64,000 nt of DNA from Candidatus Koribacter versatilis Ellin345 (lineage in GTDB: Bacteria > Acidobacteriota > Terriglobia > Terriglobales > Acidobacteriaceae). Positions 17,678-27,434 of the stretch are shown here, piece after piece. The first letter of the stretch is position 1. Each line of letters starts with the position of its first letter. Below the pieces are notes generated by a model. That model was not told the DNA's origin, searched no databases, and worked only from the letters and a program-made list of their open reading frames with translations. The translations under genes and the position numbers were made by a program. The stretch is taken from the NCBI RefSeq assembly GCF_000014005.1, contig NC_008009.1, forward strand, positions 2,108,001 through 2,172,000, read 5' to 3'.

Positions 17678-17807
17678 CACCACAGAGTAACCGCTTACTT
17701 CACAAGCAAAACTTTGGCAATTTGTTGACCGTCCTCGCTCGCGTTACCAGACGCTTTTGTGATATCACACTTCCGTGGCGGGATTCTCTCCCTGGAGACC
17801 AACAACA

Positions 17808-18128
17808 ATGAAGAAGGTCGGTTTCGCTCTATGTCTCTGTTCGCTCATGGCTGTATCCGCGTTCGCGAAAGACACCACCTACGCCGGTTGGATCAGCGAT
17901 GCGAAGTGCGCTGCAAAAGGCGCCAATGCAGCCCATGAAGCCTGCGCGAAGAAGTGTGCAGAGGCTGGCGAGAAGCCTGTGCTCGTCACCGACGCCGATG
18001 GCAAGGTCGTACCCATCGACAACCCCGATGCCGTGAAAGACGTCCTCGGCAAGCATGTGGAAGTGAAGGGTTCGATGAAGGGCGGCACCGTCCATGTCGC
18101 TTCGGTCACGCCCGTGGCCGGGAAGTAA
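17808..18128 (+). CDS. Small secreted protein with three cysteines
   Basis: The 106-residue protein starts at ATG 17808 and has a signal peptide (about 1-20, ending SAFA). A short domain follows with Cys34, Cys46 and Cys50 and a GWISDAKC opening. This pattern recurs in small exported proteins of Acidobacteriota, of unknown function. The rest is a beta-rich module (VLVTDADGKVVPIDN, HVEVKGSMKGGTVHVASV) resembling an OB-like barrel. It might bind a metal or small ligand in the periplasm. The LysE-type gene follows after nine bases. Confidence 0.65.
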   Translation: MKKVGFALCLCSLMAVSAFAKDTTYAGWISDAKCAAKGANAAHEACAKKCAEAGEKPVLVTDADGKVVPIDNPDAVKDVLGKHVEVKGSMKGGTVHVASVTPVAGK

Positions 18129-18137
18129 AATTGCCGA

Positions 18138-18773
18138 ATGGATTTTCATCTGTACATGGCGTTCGTATTCACGAGCGCCATTGTTATTTGCACGCCCGGT
18201 CCCACCGTCCTATTGGTGATCGCCGACGCTCTCGCGCATCATAAGCGCCATGCCTGGAGCACCGTCCTCGGTGTGGGCTCGGGCGACCTGGTAGGAATGT
18301 CGGCGTCGCTCGCCGGTGCGGGCGCTCTCCTGCGTGCCTCGGCAACGGCATTCGATGTCCTCAAGATCATCGGCGGCGCCTACCTGTTGTACTTGGGATT
18401 ACGATCGATTCTCTCGGCGCGCACCCAGTCCACCATGGCCCACGAAGAAGCCGCAATTGCCCAGGTCCAATCGAGCAAATCGCGCTTCGTCACCGCCTTC
18501 ACTGTTACGGTTACGAATCCCAAGCTCATCCTGTTCTTCGTTGCCTTCGTACCGCAATTCATCGCGACGACGCACTCCTTCGTTCAGCAATCCGCGATCT
18601 ACATCGCTACCTTCGACATCATGGCGATGATCAATGCGACGCTTTACGCGTTCGCTGCGCGCTCTGTCGGCGCCAAGTTGGAAAGTCGGGAGAACCGGGT
18701 CAGGGTGAGTTATGCCAGCGGCGGCATTTTGATCGCCGCCGGCATCGTTGTGCTTGCGTTGCGTTATCGCTAG
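18138..18773 (+). CDS. LysE/RhtB-family exporter
   Basis: The 211-residue inner-membrane protein has about six hydrophobic segments. The family signature [14 protein letters not shown] is near residues 15-30 and [18 protein letters not shown] follows in the middle. LysE/RhtB proteins export amino acids such as lysine, threonine or homoserine. The substrate here is unknown. The stop overlaps the convergent thiG stop by four bases. Confidence 0.87.
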   Translation: MDFHLYMAFVFTSAIVICTPGPTVLLVIADALAHHKRHAWSTVLGVGSGDLVGMSASLAGAGALLRASATAFDVLKIIGGAYLLYLGLRSILSARTQSTMAHEEAAIAQVQSSKSRFVTAFTVTVTNPKLILFFVAFVPQFIATTHSFVQQSAIYIATFDIMAMINATLYAFAARSVGAKLESRENRVRVSYASGGILIAAGIVVLALRYR

Positions 18774-19540
18774 CGCGAAACGCCTTCCAGCGGAGAACTC
18801 GCCGTCGCGTAGAGTTTCTTCTGCATCCGGCCTGCGAGATAAGCCTGCCGTCCTGCGATGACCGCGTTCTTCATCGCTTCCGCCATTAGCACCGGGTCAT
18901 CCGCCCCGGCGATACCGGTATTCATCAGTACCGCATCCGCACCAAGTTCCAGCGCGATGGTCGCATCACTGGCGGTACCGACGCCCGCATCCACGATCAG
19001 CGGAACGGTCGTGATCATTTCGCGAAGGATCGCCATGCTCGCTTTGTTTTGGATCCCCAGCCCGCTGCCAATCGGCGCGCCCAAGGGCATAATCGCCGAC
19101 GCTCCAGCGTCGAGCAGCCGCAGCGCAACCACCGGATCATCCGAGGTGTAAGGCAGGACGGTAAAGCCTTCCTTCACCAGCACACGCGTCGCTTCGATGG
19201 TCGCCTGCACGTCGGGGAAGAGCGTCTTCTGGTCGCCGATGACTTCGATCTTCACCCAATCGCTAAGCCCCACTTCGCGTCCGAGCCGTGCGGCACGAAT
19301 GGCCTCATCAGCGGTGTAGCAGCCCGCAGTGTTCGGCAGCAGGAAGTACTTCTTCGGGTCAATAAAGTCGAGCAGCGACTCTTTGCTGCGATCGAGGTTC
19401 ACACGACGCACCGCGACGGTAACCATCTCGGCGCCGCTGGCCGCAATGGCGCGAGCCGTTTCCTGACCGCTCTTGTATTTGCCTGTGCCAACGATCAATC
19501 GGGAAGAGAACGCTTTGCCTGCAATGACGAAGGAATCCAT
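18770..19540 (-). CDS. thiG: Thiazole synthase
   Basis: ThiG makes the thiazole phosphate of thiamine from 1-deoxyxylulose 5-phosphate, dehydroglycine and ThiS-thiocarboxylate. The 256-residue TIM barrel has the Schiff-base lysine Lys97 in [11 protein letters not shown]. Phosphate-binding loops [14 protein letters not shown] and [11 protein letters not shown] and the [13 protein letters not shown] strand are also present. ThiS, ThiF and ThiH/ThiO are not encoded nearby, so this gene depends on loci elsewhere. It lies 78 bp downstream of the arylsulfotransferase-like gene on the same strand. Confidence 0.93.
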   Translation of the reverse strand: MDSFVIAGKAFSSRLIVGTGKYKSGQETARAIAASGAEMVTVAVRRVNLDRSKESLLDFIDPKKYFLLPNTAGCYTADEAIRAARLGREVGLSDWVKIEVIGDQKTLFPDVQATIEATRVLVKEGFTVLPYTSDDPVVALRLLDAGASAIMPLGAPIGSGLGIQNKASMAILREMITTVPLIVDAGVGTASDATIALELGADAVLMNTGIAGADDPVLMAEAMKNAVIAGRQAYLAGRMQKKLYATASSPLEGVSR

Positions 19541-19618
19541 GCAGACATTGTAAATTCGCCGACGTCGCTACGCATCGTCAAGCGTCACAAATCGCGACGA
19601 TTCCAGCGTTTTCCGTGG

Positions 19619-21463
19619 CTACCACTGCACCCCCGGATACAAGCTCGGCATCCGGTTCGCCCGGTAGAGATTCTGTCCGGTGACTTTCAATGTCCACACC
19701 GTCTGTGGCGTACCGGTCACGGTGACCTCGTCTACCTCGGAGTCGTTGCCCAACGCGCAGAGATCGAACTCAAGATTTCCATTATCGAGTACGGTTGTTC
19801 CGCCGCCCCACACAGAGAACTTCGATGGATCGATCGCGTCGCGCCACAAGATCGTCGCCGTCTTAGCAGCTTCGTCCACGTGATAGATCGGGATTGCCGT
19901 GTAGCAGCCTGTACCAGTGCATGCGGCCCCCGGCGTGAGCTGCCGATTGTAGCCGTTGTCCATCAAGGTGAGGTCGAACATGGCCGCCGTGGACGAACTC
20001 ACAAACTGCGGCTGGTGCGACCCGAAAAACCAATCCTGCGGCTCGGTCCCATTAACCAGCTTGAAGTCGCCCTGATATCCAAGCCGCCACAGAATTTTTC
20101 CCGTGCCCGCACCGTTCCGATAATCCACCTTCACAACCCAATTCTGGTGGCGAATCGACACCAGAAGATTGCCGTCATCCGGCTCATAAACAATTGCGTT
20201 GCTGTGCGTCCAATCCGGATAACCATCGGGCGCGCGTTTCACGTCGAGCGTATCGAACTCGCTCCACGTCCACACGACCTTGCCGCTCGGGTCCACGTCC
20301 ACAATCACGTCGCCGAGAACCTTCGTTCCATCGCCCTGCCCGGGCAAGCCGTCGAAGCTTTTGTAGGCATTGGCGAGCGCCAGCCAGTGTCCGTTTGGTA
20401 GCACGGTCACCGCGTGATGCAAATCCACCAGGCTGATTCCCGACAGCTGCGCGTTGATTTGATCCAGCGTCACATCGCGTACCGGCACGCCGCCAAGATT
20501 GAATTCGCGGAGCAGGATGGGATCACCCGATTTTGGTGCCACAGCCGAACTCGTCCCAATCAGCGCGAGAATGTTGCCGTCCGGCAACACGTGGAAGGAT
20601 TGCAGCAGTGCATTGGTCGTACGTTCGGGATAGTCATACGCCCAAACGACGTTGCCCTCCAGATCAACCGCGTACGCCTCGATAAAGTTAGTGCTCGCCG
20701 TGCTGAATCCCGGATTCAGGAACTCGATCCCTGACTGCGGTGTTCCACTGCTCGTTGCGGTGATCGGCGGCAGCGTACCGCTGGTGATCTTCGTGGTCGT
20801 GAATGTCTGGTCCATCGCCGTTTCGCCGCCGCTCGTCCGAGCGCGCATGTGATACGTCGAGTTCGCACGCATCCCGGCGACATAGATCGTCACGGGAGAG
20901 CCTGCGCTGGGCGTCACCGCCGAAGTCTCCAGCCCGTAATTGGTGTCCGGACCGAACTCGATGTGCACGTCACCCGAACCCTGCGGCGCATACGTATAGA
21001 GCGCTACCAGAGGACTGTCGGTCGCAGTGACCAGGCTCTGTCCCGGTGTGAGTTGTACGCCGCTGCCGGTGAGCGATATCTGTTGGTCATTCACCGACAA
21101 CCCCAAATCCAGGGTCGCCGTCGCGCTGTCGGTACTCGTTGGTGTGAATACCACGACCACCGAGCACGTTCCATGGGAAGCCAGCTTTGTCCCGCATCCC
21201 ACGTCCGGAGCGATGGAGAAATCTCCCGACCCGCTGAGTTTCGGCGCAACCGTAACGTCGTTGTCGCCGGATGCGGTCACATTCACCGCGATCCTTCGCA
21301 CTTGCGTTCCCATCGCCACCTGGCCGAAGTCCACCGATGAATCGCTCACGCGAGCTGAAGTGCTGCCGCACCCGGCAAGCCCAATCAAAAGTGCTGACGC
21401 GGAAACCGAAACAAAAATGCGATGGAAGTGCGAGCGGCTTCGAGCGGGAACAGTGGCTTTCAT
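19619..21463 (-). CDS. Arylsulfotransferase-family lipoprotein with Ig-like N-domain
   Basis: The 614-residue protein starts at ATG 21463, giving a signal peptide with lipobox LAGC (Cys32). Residues about 38-135 form a beta-sandwich of ASPM-SPD-2-Hydin type (VDFGQVAMGT...CGTKLASHGTC). A second fibronectin-like stretch follows, and from about 230 a six-bladed arylsulfate sulfotransferase-like propeller. His349/His350 (LHHAV) and His420 (DWTHSN) match conserved histidines of that family, which transfers sulfate between phenols. Surface anchoring and the added domains suggest a carbohydrate- or phenol-facing role; activity is unproven. Confidence 0.8.
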   Translation of the reverse strand: MKATVPARSRSHFHRIFVSVSASALLIGLAGCGSTSARVSDSSVDFGQVAMGTQVRRIAVNVTASGDNDVTVAPKLSGSGDFSIAPDVGCGTKLASHGTCSVVVVFTPTSTDSATATLDLGLSVNDQQISLTGSGVQLTPGQSLVTATDSPLVALYTYAPQGSGDVHIEFGPDTNYGLETSAVTPSAGSPVTIYVAGMRANSTYHMRARTSGGETAMDQTFTTTKITSGTLPPITATSSGTPQSGIEFLNPGFSTASTNFIEAYAVDLEGNVVWAYDYPERTTNALLQSFHVLPDGNILALIGTSSAVAPKSGDPILLREFNLGGVPVRDVTLDQINAQLSGISLVDLHHAVTVLPNGHWLALANAYKSFDGLPGQGDGTKVLGDVIVDVDPSGKVVWTWSEFDTLDVKRAPDGYPDWTHSNAIVYEPDDGNLLVSIRHQNWVVKVDYRNGAGTGKILWRLGYQGDFKLVNGTEPQDWFFGSHQPQFVSSSTAAMFDLTLMDNGYNRQLTPGAACTGTGCYTAIPIYHVDEAAKTATILWRDAIDPSKFSVWGGGTTVLDNGNLEFDLCALGNDSEVDEVTVTGTPQTVWTLKVTGQNLYRANRMPSLYPGVQW

Positions 21464-21769
21464 GGTCACGCGGCGCCTCGAGTTTTGGTGGGATGAAATT
21501 GGGGGAATAGCCATTCCGTGGACACTGTAGCGCTTAGATGCCACCTGAATTGCCGGTGTTTCGTCGCAAAATGGTCAAGATTTGTCGCCGGAAGGATCTT
21601 CGCGAGTCCTGTCTTTTCCACTGTCAAATATCTTGCTAGGCACTTGTATCTTCAGGCAGTTCTGGGATAATCAGAATCGCTCTGGTGTAACTTCGGGTGT
21701 TCCCGAAAGACGATCTCTCTCGCTTTGCCCAACCGTGGGGCGGGAGTCTCCCTGCGACTGTCTGACGGA
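21464..21769. other. Divergent intergenic region upstream of ftsK
   Basis: These 306 bp separate the arylsulfotransferase-like gene from ftsK. The only signal I can support is a promoter-like pair for ftsK, TTGTAT at 21644-21649 and GATAAT at 21666-21671, 16 bp apart. It would give a leader of roughly 90 nt. I see no gene, repeat or terminator. Confidence 0.4.
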
Positions 21770-24265
21770 ATGCCGAAAACGAAGATGACCCTTCTTGCCC
21801 GAGCGACTACCCCTACTTCCAATAAGCGGCTGAACGAGCTCGTTGGGCTGCTGATTTTTCTTTCCTCCATTTTGCTGGCACTGTCGCTGGTGTCCTATCA
21901 TCCGGGCGATCCATCGCTGAACACCTCGTCCTCCGCCCAGGGCGGCCGCGAAGTCGCCAACTGGATCGGCATGGCCGGCGCGTTCGTCGCCGACCTCGCA
22001 CTGCAAACGATCGGCATCGCGGTGTTCCTCGTGCCGGTGTTTATGGTGATGTTTGCCGTGCGCTGGTTCCGTTCGCGGACAATCGCCTCGCCCGTCAGCA
22101 AGCTTTCCGGCGTGCTGTCGATGGTCGTATTCTCGAGCGCGTTTCTCGGACTGCTGCCGTGGCACTGGCACTGGGCGCGCGGCGCGGGCATTGAAGGCCT
22201 CATGGGCCGCATCGTCGCCGACGCGATGATTCATTACCTCAATCTGGTTGGCGCATACATCGTTTGCATCGCCGCGATTGTCACCGCGACGTATCTTTCT
22301 ACAGCGTTCTCCGTCGCCGAACTCCACATCTGGTCGCAGACGCGCTTCGCGTTCGCCTATGCGTGGTGGGACCGCTTCCAGGATTGGAAGAAAGAGCGCG
22401 AGAATAAGAAGGCCGCAGACGCGCTGGCAAAGAAGCGTGAACAGAAACCCGTTGTTACAGCTCAGCTCGTTCCAGCAAAGGGCCGCCTCGACGAGATGCC
22501 GCAACCCGTGGCGCGCGTAGCTCCGCCGCAGGCAGCAGTAATGGCGCGACCTGCTGTACCGGTCGCAGCTGGCGGATCGAAGCCGAAGTCTGGCATTGAA
22601 AAAATGCTCGAAGAGGATGGAGTCGTAGAAGAACCGAAGTCCGCGAAGAAGCCGATTGCCGCTTCAGTCACCCCGGCAATTCCCGCCGAGGATATGGACG
22701 ACGACGATGCCGAAACCATTGCTGTTGGTCCCCGCGCTGATGCGCTGCAGAAGCCCAAGACCACGATGCCGAAGATTGCCGGTACCTTCAAGCTGCCGTC
22801 GTCCGCGTTGTTGCGCCGCCCCGACGAGCAGCAGCAGATTGACGAAGAAGAACTGAAGGAGCTCGCGCAAGTGCTGGTCGAGAAGTGCGCCGAATTCGGC
22901 GTCCACGGCCAGATTACGCAGATTAACCCCGGCCCGGTTGTCACGACGTTCGAGTTCAAGCCGGAAGCAGGAATCAAATACAGCCGCATCACCGGCCTCG
23001 CCGAAGACCTTTGCCTCGCGATGAAGGCCGAGAGCATCCTCATCGAGCGCATGGCGGGCAAGAGCACGGTCGGTATCCAGGTGCCGAACCATCAGCGCGA
23101 GACCATCTTCCTTCGCGAAGTCGTCGAGTCCAACGAGTTCATCGGCGGCAAGAGCAAGACCACGCTGGCGCTCGGCAAAGATATCAACGGCCGGATTGTT
23201 TGTGCGGAGCTCAACGGAATGCCGCACCTGCTAATTGCCGGTTCCACCGGCTCGGGCAAGTCGGTGGCGATCAACGCCTTCATCATGTCGGTGCTCTACA
23301 AGTCCACGCCCGAACAGGTCCGCCTGATCCTCGTGGATCCGAAACGACTGGAACTCGGCAACTATGAAGGCGTGCCGCACCTCTACACACCGATCATTAC
23401 CGAACCCAAGTTGGCTTCGAACGCGCTGAAGAACGCAGTACGCGAGATGGAGCGCCGTCTGAAGGTGCTTGCAGAAAAAGGCGTGCGCAATATCGATCAG
23501 TACAACAAGCTCTTCGAAGGCAACGCAACGCCGAGTCTCTTTGAAGACGGCGAGACCGAACACAAGCCGCTGCCGTACATTGTCATCATCATCGACGAGT
23601 TGGCCGACCTCATGATGCTCGACGGAGCCAACGTCGAAGAGTCCATCACGCGACTCGCACAGATGGCCCGCGCCGTCGGCATTCACCTCGTGCTCGCCAC
23701 GCAGCGCCCGTCGGTGGATGTCATCACCGGCTTGATCAAGGCGAACTTCCCGTCGCGTATGAGCTTCCGCGTGGCCACCAAGATCGATTCGCGCACCATT
23801 CTTGACGGCAACGGCGCCGAACAACTTCTCGGCCGCGGGGACATGCTTTACCTGCCCTCGGGTTCGGCCCGCGTACAGCGCGTGCACGCGCCGTTCGTCA
23901 CCGAGAAGGAAATCGAAGCCGTAGTGGAGTTCTGGAAGGCGCAGGGTACCGCGCAGTATGAACAGAAGTTCCTCCAGGCCCCGAAGGAAGAAGGGAACAG
24001 CGTGATGGGCGAAGGCGGTGCCGGTGGTGATGGCGAACTCGAGGGCGATCCGATGTACCAGGACGCCGTCAAACTCGTCCTTGAATTCGGCAAGGCCTCC
24101 ACATCACTCTTGCAGCGTCGTCTCCGTGTCGGCTATGGCCGCGCCGCGCACCTCATCGACCTCATGGAACAGGATGGCATCGTCGGCGCAGCGGATGGCC
24201 CGAAGCCACGCGAGGTCCTGAAACGTCCAGATTGGCTCAACGAAGTTGAAGAGAGTTTGCGGTAA
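21770..24265 (+). CDS. ftsK: DNA translocase FtsK/SpoIIIE
   Basis: This hexameric DNA pump clears chromosome termini from the division septum and activates XerCD at dif. The 831 residues comprise four membrane segments (about 24-46, 70-98, 112-130, 155-180), a short Pro/Ala/Lys linker (about 205-355), and the alpha and beta motor domains. Walker A GSTGSGKS is at about 491-498, and IVIIIDELADLMM carries Walker B. A C-terminal gamma winged helix (LLQRRLRVGYGRAAHLIDLMEQDGIVG) reads KOPS. The start is taken at ATG 21770; 21785 and an upstream TTG are alternatives. A strong terminator follows. Confidence 0.95.
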   Translation: MPKTKMTLLARATTPTSNKRLNELVGLLIFLSSILLALSLVSYHPGDPSLNTSSSAQGGREVANWIGMAGAFVADLALQTIGIAVFLVPVFMVMFAVRWFRSRTIASPVSKLSGVLSMVVFSSAFLGLLPWHWHWARGAGIEGLMGRIVADAMIHYLNLVGAYIVCIAAIVTATYLSTAFSVAELHIWSQTRFAFAYAWWDRFQDWKKERENKKAADALAKKREQKPVVTAQLVPAKGRLDEMPQPVARVAPPQAAVMARPAVPVAAGGSKPKSGIEKMLEEDGVVEEPKSAKKPIAASVTPAIPAEDMDDDDAETIAVGPRADALQKPKTTMPKIAGTFKLPSSALLRRPDEQQQIDEEELKELAQVLVEKCAEFGVHGQITQINPGPVVTTFEFKPEAGIKYSRITGLAEDLCLAMKAESILIERMAGKSTVGIQVPNHQRETIFLREVVESNEFIGGKSKTTLALGKDINGRIVCAELNGMPHLLIAGSTGSGKSVAINAFIMSVLYKSTPEQVRLILVDPKRLELGNYEGVPHLYTPIITEPKLASNALKNAVREMERRLKVLAEKGVRNIDQYNKLFEGNATPSLFEDGETEHKPLPYIVIIIDELADLMMLDGANVEESITRLAQMARAVGIHLVLATQRPSVDVITGLIKANFPSRMSFRVATKIDSRTILDGNGAEQLLGRGDMLYLPSGSARVQRVHAPFVTEKEIEAVVEFWKAQGTAQYEQKFLQAPKEEGNSVMGEGGAGGDGELEGDPMYQDAVKLVLEFGKASTSLLQRRLRVGYGRAAHLIDLMEQDGIVGAADGPKPREVLKRPDWLNEVEESLR

Positions 24266-24291
24266 CGAAAGCAGGTGTAGTAAGTCAGCTT

Positions 24292-24322
24292 GGCGCGACC
24301 AAATGGTCGCGCCGTTTTTATT
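24292..24322 (+). terminator. Rho-independent terminator of ftsK
   Basis: GGCGCGACC (24292-24300) pairs perfectly with GGTCGCGCC (24305-24313) around an AAAT loop, and is followed by GTTTTTATT. It lies 27 bp after the ftsK stop. Confidence 0.85.
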
Positions 24323-24396
24323 GCGGCCAACGTCCCGACAGGGTATGCCATCCAACCGCGCGTGAAGTTCACTTCTGCAGCATGGAGAGGTGTCGC

Positions 24397-24729
24397 GTGA
24401 AAAAAAACCTTGTTCGGATTTTTGCGCTCGCAGTCGTCGCGCTCGTCGCTTCGCTCGGATTTGCGCAAAGCGGCGGGAATCCGACTACCGCCAAATCTCA
24501 AGCCAGTTCAGCTCCTGACAAGAGCACTGCAAAAATTGATATCAACTCCGCAACCGGCGATGAGTTAGCTACTCTGCCCGGTATCGGTCCGGCCACCGCT
24601 CAGAAGATCATTGCTGGTCGTCCGTACCATACCAAGACTGATCTGAAGAACCAGAAGATTGTGAACGGTCCCACCTACGACAAGATCAAGGATCAGATCA
24701 TCGCGAAGCAGGGCGATAAGACGAAATAA
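24397..24729 (+). CDS. Secreted ComEA-like helix-hairpin-helix protein
   Basis: The 110-residue protein starts at GTG 24397, six bases after GGAGAGG. It has a signal peptide (to about residue 24, FAQ), a Ser/Thr/Ala/Lys linker and one double HhH domain: IDINSATGDELATLPGIGP, then AQKIIAGRPYHTKTDL. This is the ComEA DNA-binding module, which in competent bacteria holds incoming DNA in the periplasm. No ComEC or pilus gene is nearby, so a role in DNA uptake is possible but not shown. Confidence 0.82.
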   Translation: MKKNLVRIFALAVVALVASLGFAQSGGNPTTAKSQASSAPDKSTAKIDINSATGDELATLPGIGPATAQKIIAGRPYHTKTDLKNQKIVNGPTYDKIKDQIIAKQGDKTK

Positions 24730-24756
24730 GAGGCAAGGGCATGGCTCTACTTGGCG

Positions 24757-26019
24757 CTATGCCCGCTTCAACCCTCTGAGCGCAACAATCCCAATCCCCA
24801 GCACCGCCGCCACCATCGCCGTCCACAGCACCCAGCCATTCCGCTCCGTCCACGCACGCTCATCCGGCCGGCTTGCAAATTCCGGATTGTCCATCGCCGG
24901 CCCAAGCTTCGCTTCCGTGGCCTTCTTTGCATCAGCGTCGCGAAAGAACTTCGCATAGTCATACACCGGCGCGGGGACCTGCTCATCCCCGTAATACACC
25001 CGCACAATGCTCGTGCCCTGCGGATCGAAGTAAATCCGACGCTCCACCGTTTGCGCCGTCACTTGCACCGGAAGCGGCGGATCGTCGCCATTCTGCACTG
25101 TCACTCTCCAGTGCATCGCGCGGGTGTCATGCGTCGCAATCTCAAGTTCCTCGTGAATATTCCCACCTACCCATCGAACGCGAGAAATCTCGCCACCGGC
25201 CACGGCTTCCCATCCTTCGTCCGGCTTCAATCTCTTGTCGTCCCTGCGCGCCTCCACCGTCACGTTGCGCCGGAAGTTCACCCGCTCACCCGGCATCGCG
25301 AACTGAAGCCGGTCGAGCGGCACGCCCTTCGGTACCTCGATTTCAAACACACTCTCATGCGGATTCTGCCCACGTAAGATGCTCACTCCCACGGCGTCCC
25401 AGATCGCCGTTGTGCGATTCGTGTTGCTGGCCGTCGCGCCAGTTATATGTTCTGGCATGATTGTGTGCCCGCTGTTGGCGAGCAAACCTGGAATCGTGAG
25501 ATGAAGGTATCGGAAGGTGGAAGGGGGTAATTGGATCGTCAAATTCGATCCAAGCTTCTGTTTTGAGAAATCGAAGATCGGTGCGACTGCGAGTTTGATC
25601 GCATTCTTGCCTTCGATATCGTTACTTCCGAAGACGCGAACTTCGGTGTTGAAATCCTTCTGATTCACCTGCAGCGTGACTTGGTCGTACTGGTCAACGC
25701 CCTGCATGTCCAAATCAAACACCGTTGCATCCGGCACCACGCCCTTATTCAGCACCCTCACCGCATGCTGCTCGCTGTACTCCGCGCTCCCCTGCTCGCG
25801 CAACGCATACGGCACCTCCTTGGTGCCGTTGTAGAGTCGGATATCCCCAAGGTCGACGCGGGTATGCGCCCACATATCGGCGTCCATTGCGACGTAATTC
25901 GTGCCAGGGGCTGCATGGGCGTCGCGCACATTGGTGAAGTACTGCGGCTTGGCATCTGCCGCAAACGCCGCACCTGCAAAGAAAAGAAGTGCAACTCCAC
26001 AGATTCGTCGGATAATCAT
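24757..26019 (-). CDS. DUF3999-type exported membrane-anchored protein
   Basis: The 420-residue protein starts at ATG 26019. It has a signal peptide (about 1-21, ending AAFAAD), a large beta-rich extracytoplasmic region with repeated sandwich-like strands, and a C-terminal membrane helix (VLWTAMVAAVLGIGIVALRG) ending in a basic tail. The architecture and conserved strands match the DUF3999 family. In other bacteria DUF3999 genes are often next to DUF2339 membrane proteins; here that partner is 4 kb away (30110-31915) on the same strand. Function unknown; a cell-envelope role is likely. Confidence 0.72.
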   Translation of the reverse strand: MIIRRICGVALLFFAGAAFAADAKPQYFTNVRDAHAAPGTNYVAMDADMWAHTRVDLGDIRLYNGTKEVPYALREQGSAEYSEQHAVRVLNKGVVPDATVFDLDMQGVDQYDQVTLQVNQKDFNTEVRVFGSNDIEGKNAIKLAVAPIFDFSKQKLGSNLTIQLPPSTFRYLHLTIPGLLANSGHTIMPEHITGATASNTNRTTAIWDAVGVSILRGQNPHESVFEIEVPKGVPLDRLQFAMPGERVNFRRNVTVEARRDDKRLKPDEGWEAVAGGEISRVRWVGGNIHEELEIATHDTRAMHWRVTVQNGDDPPLPVQVTAQTVERRIYFDPQGTSIVRVYYGDEQVPAPVYDYAKFFRDADAKKATEAKLGPAMDNPEFASRPDERAWTERNGWVLWTAMVAAVLGIGIVALRGLKRA

Positions 26020-26216
26020 TGCCGTTTCGTCGTCAGAATACGCGCTTTTGCGCAGCGAAGCACGACCGGAGTACGGAGGTAACTTGCTGCCTCGCAACCA
26101 CTCACGTAATTTTTATCTGTCCCGTAACGCCGCCGTTCATCGGCCATAGCTCGCTCGAGGATGCCGGACGACACGACCATCCGCATCCCGCACGCAATTC
26201 GAACTGAGGCACGAAG

Positions 26217-27434
26217 TTGACGACATCTACAGAAATGATAGGCCGCTACGAGATCCTCGCGGAAATTGGCCGCGGCGAACTCGGTGCGGTTTACCAGGGA
26301 CACGACTCCGAGAACGATCGCGTCGTCGCTATCAAAGCGATCCCAATCGCCGAATTTCCGGAATCCAATCCGCTTCAGTTCTTCCTCGACGCACGCGCCG
26401 TCAAACGCCTCACGCATCCCGGAATCGTCGAGCTTTACGACGTTGGCATTTCCAACGAGAAGCAGATGCTCTATCTCGTCCGGGAATATGTCGCCGGCGT
26501 CACCCTCGAGACCATCCTGCAGAGTGGAAGCCTCAGCCCCGAGACAGCTCTGCAAACTGCCAAAGAACTTGCTGAAGCGTTAGACCACGCGCATCGCCAG
26601 GGATTCATTCACGGCAACGTTCAGCCCTACAACATTCTCATCACCGAAGAAGGTCACGCAAAACTGGCGGAATTCAGCGGCTCGAGACTCTCCCGCTCAT
26701 TCCATGGCGACAATGCTTTCTTCGCCCCGGAACAACTGAACGGCGGCGTGGCTGACGCTCAGACCGACCTTTTCTCTCTGGGCGCGTTGCTCTACACCAT
26801 GCTGACCGGCCATGTTCCATTTCACGGCCGCGGCGCGAGTCCCGTAGACTGGAGTGCACATCGTCGCGCACTCTCCATCGCGAACAACGGCCCGCTACAC
26901 ATTTCGCCCGAGGTGGATCAACTTCTGGCGAAGGCGCTCGCAAAAAATCCTGCGGACCGCTTCCAGGTCGCGCGTCAGATGGCCTACGCCATTCAGAAAG
27001 TCTTAGAGCCCGCAGTTCCGGAACCGGTTCTAGAAGACATCGCTCCCGAATCCCTGGTGGCGATTCCCGAACAGCGTCCAACACCGGAAGTTCCCGCAGT
27101 CGGTGCCCCGGCGTCTCAGGACATCGAAATCGTCATCTCGGCGGAATCCGTTCTAGCTTTCATGCGCGTGCATCGGCTCTGGCTCTATCCATCCGCCGCG
27201 GTGCTCGTGCTGATTCTTCTGTTCTTTGCGTTGACGTCCAGACGAACTCCCGCTGGTTCCGCAACCAAGTCCGCGACGCCGCAAGCCGCTCGCCACACCG
27301 CCGGCGGATCCAAGCCCGGCGCCGGACTCTCTCGTGCCAGCCGCGCCCACACCAGTCCCTCGAACAAACACGCCAACGACGGAACGAGCAGCGATCAGCC
27401 TGAGAGCGCCAGCGCAACGCAGCCTCAGCCATAA
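26217..27434 (+). CDS. Membrane-anchored Ser/Thr kinase-like protein, probable pseudokinase
   Basis: Residues 10-265 have the bacterial Hanks-type kinase fold. The Gly loop GRGELGAVY (18-26), the ATP lysine Lys40 (VAIK) and APE (170-172) are retained. Catalytic parts are lost: HRDxKPxN reads HGNVQPYN (132-139), and DFG reads EFS (152-154). The alpha-C Glu appears to be Asp58. A Pro/Glu-rich linker, a membrane helix (about 321-341) and an exported Ser/Thr-rich tail follow. It probably binds a nucleotide or partner without phosphotransfer. A TTG start at 26217 is chosen because GAGG lies seven bases upstream; ATG 26235 is the alternative. It abuts the convergent gene with no gap. Confidence 0.82.
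   Translation: MTTSTEMIGRYEILAEIGRGELGAVYQGHDSENDRVVAIKAIPIAEFPESNPLQFFLDARAVKRLTHPGIVELYDVGISNEKQMLYLVREYVAGVTLETILQSGSLSPETALQTAKELAEALDHAHRQGFIHGNVQPYNILITEEGHAKLAEFSGSRLSRSFHGDNAFFAPEQLNGGVADAQTDLFSLGALLYTMLTGHVPFHGRGASPVDWSAHRRALSIANNGPLHISPEVDQLLAKALAKNPADRFQVARQMAYAIQKVLEPAVPEPVLEDIAPESLVAIPEQRPTPEVPAVGAPASQDIEIVISAESVLAFMRVHRLWLYPSAAVLVLILLFFALTSRRTPAGSATKSATPQAARHTAGGSKPGAGLSRASRAHTSPSNKHANDGTSSDQPESASATQPQP

Noticed and set aside
19049-20401. 450-codon open frame across thiG and the arylsulfotransferase-like gene
   Set aside because: It is antisense to two well-supported genes and its product is rich in His and Arg with no domain.
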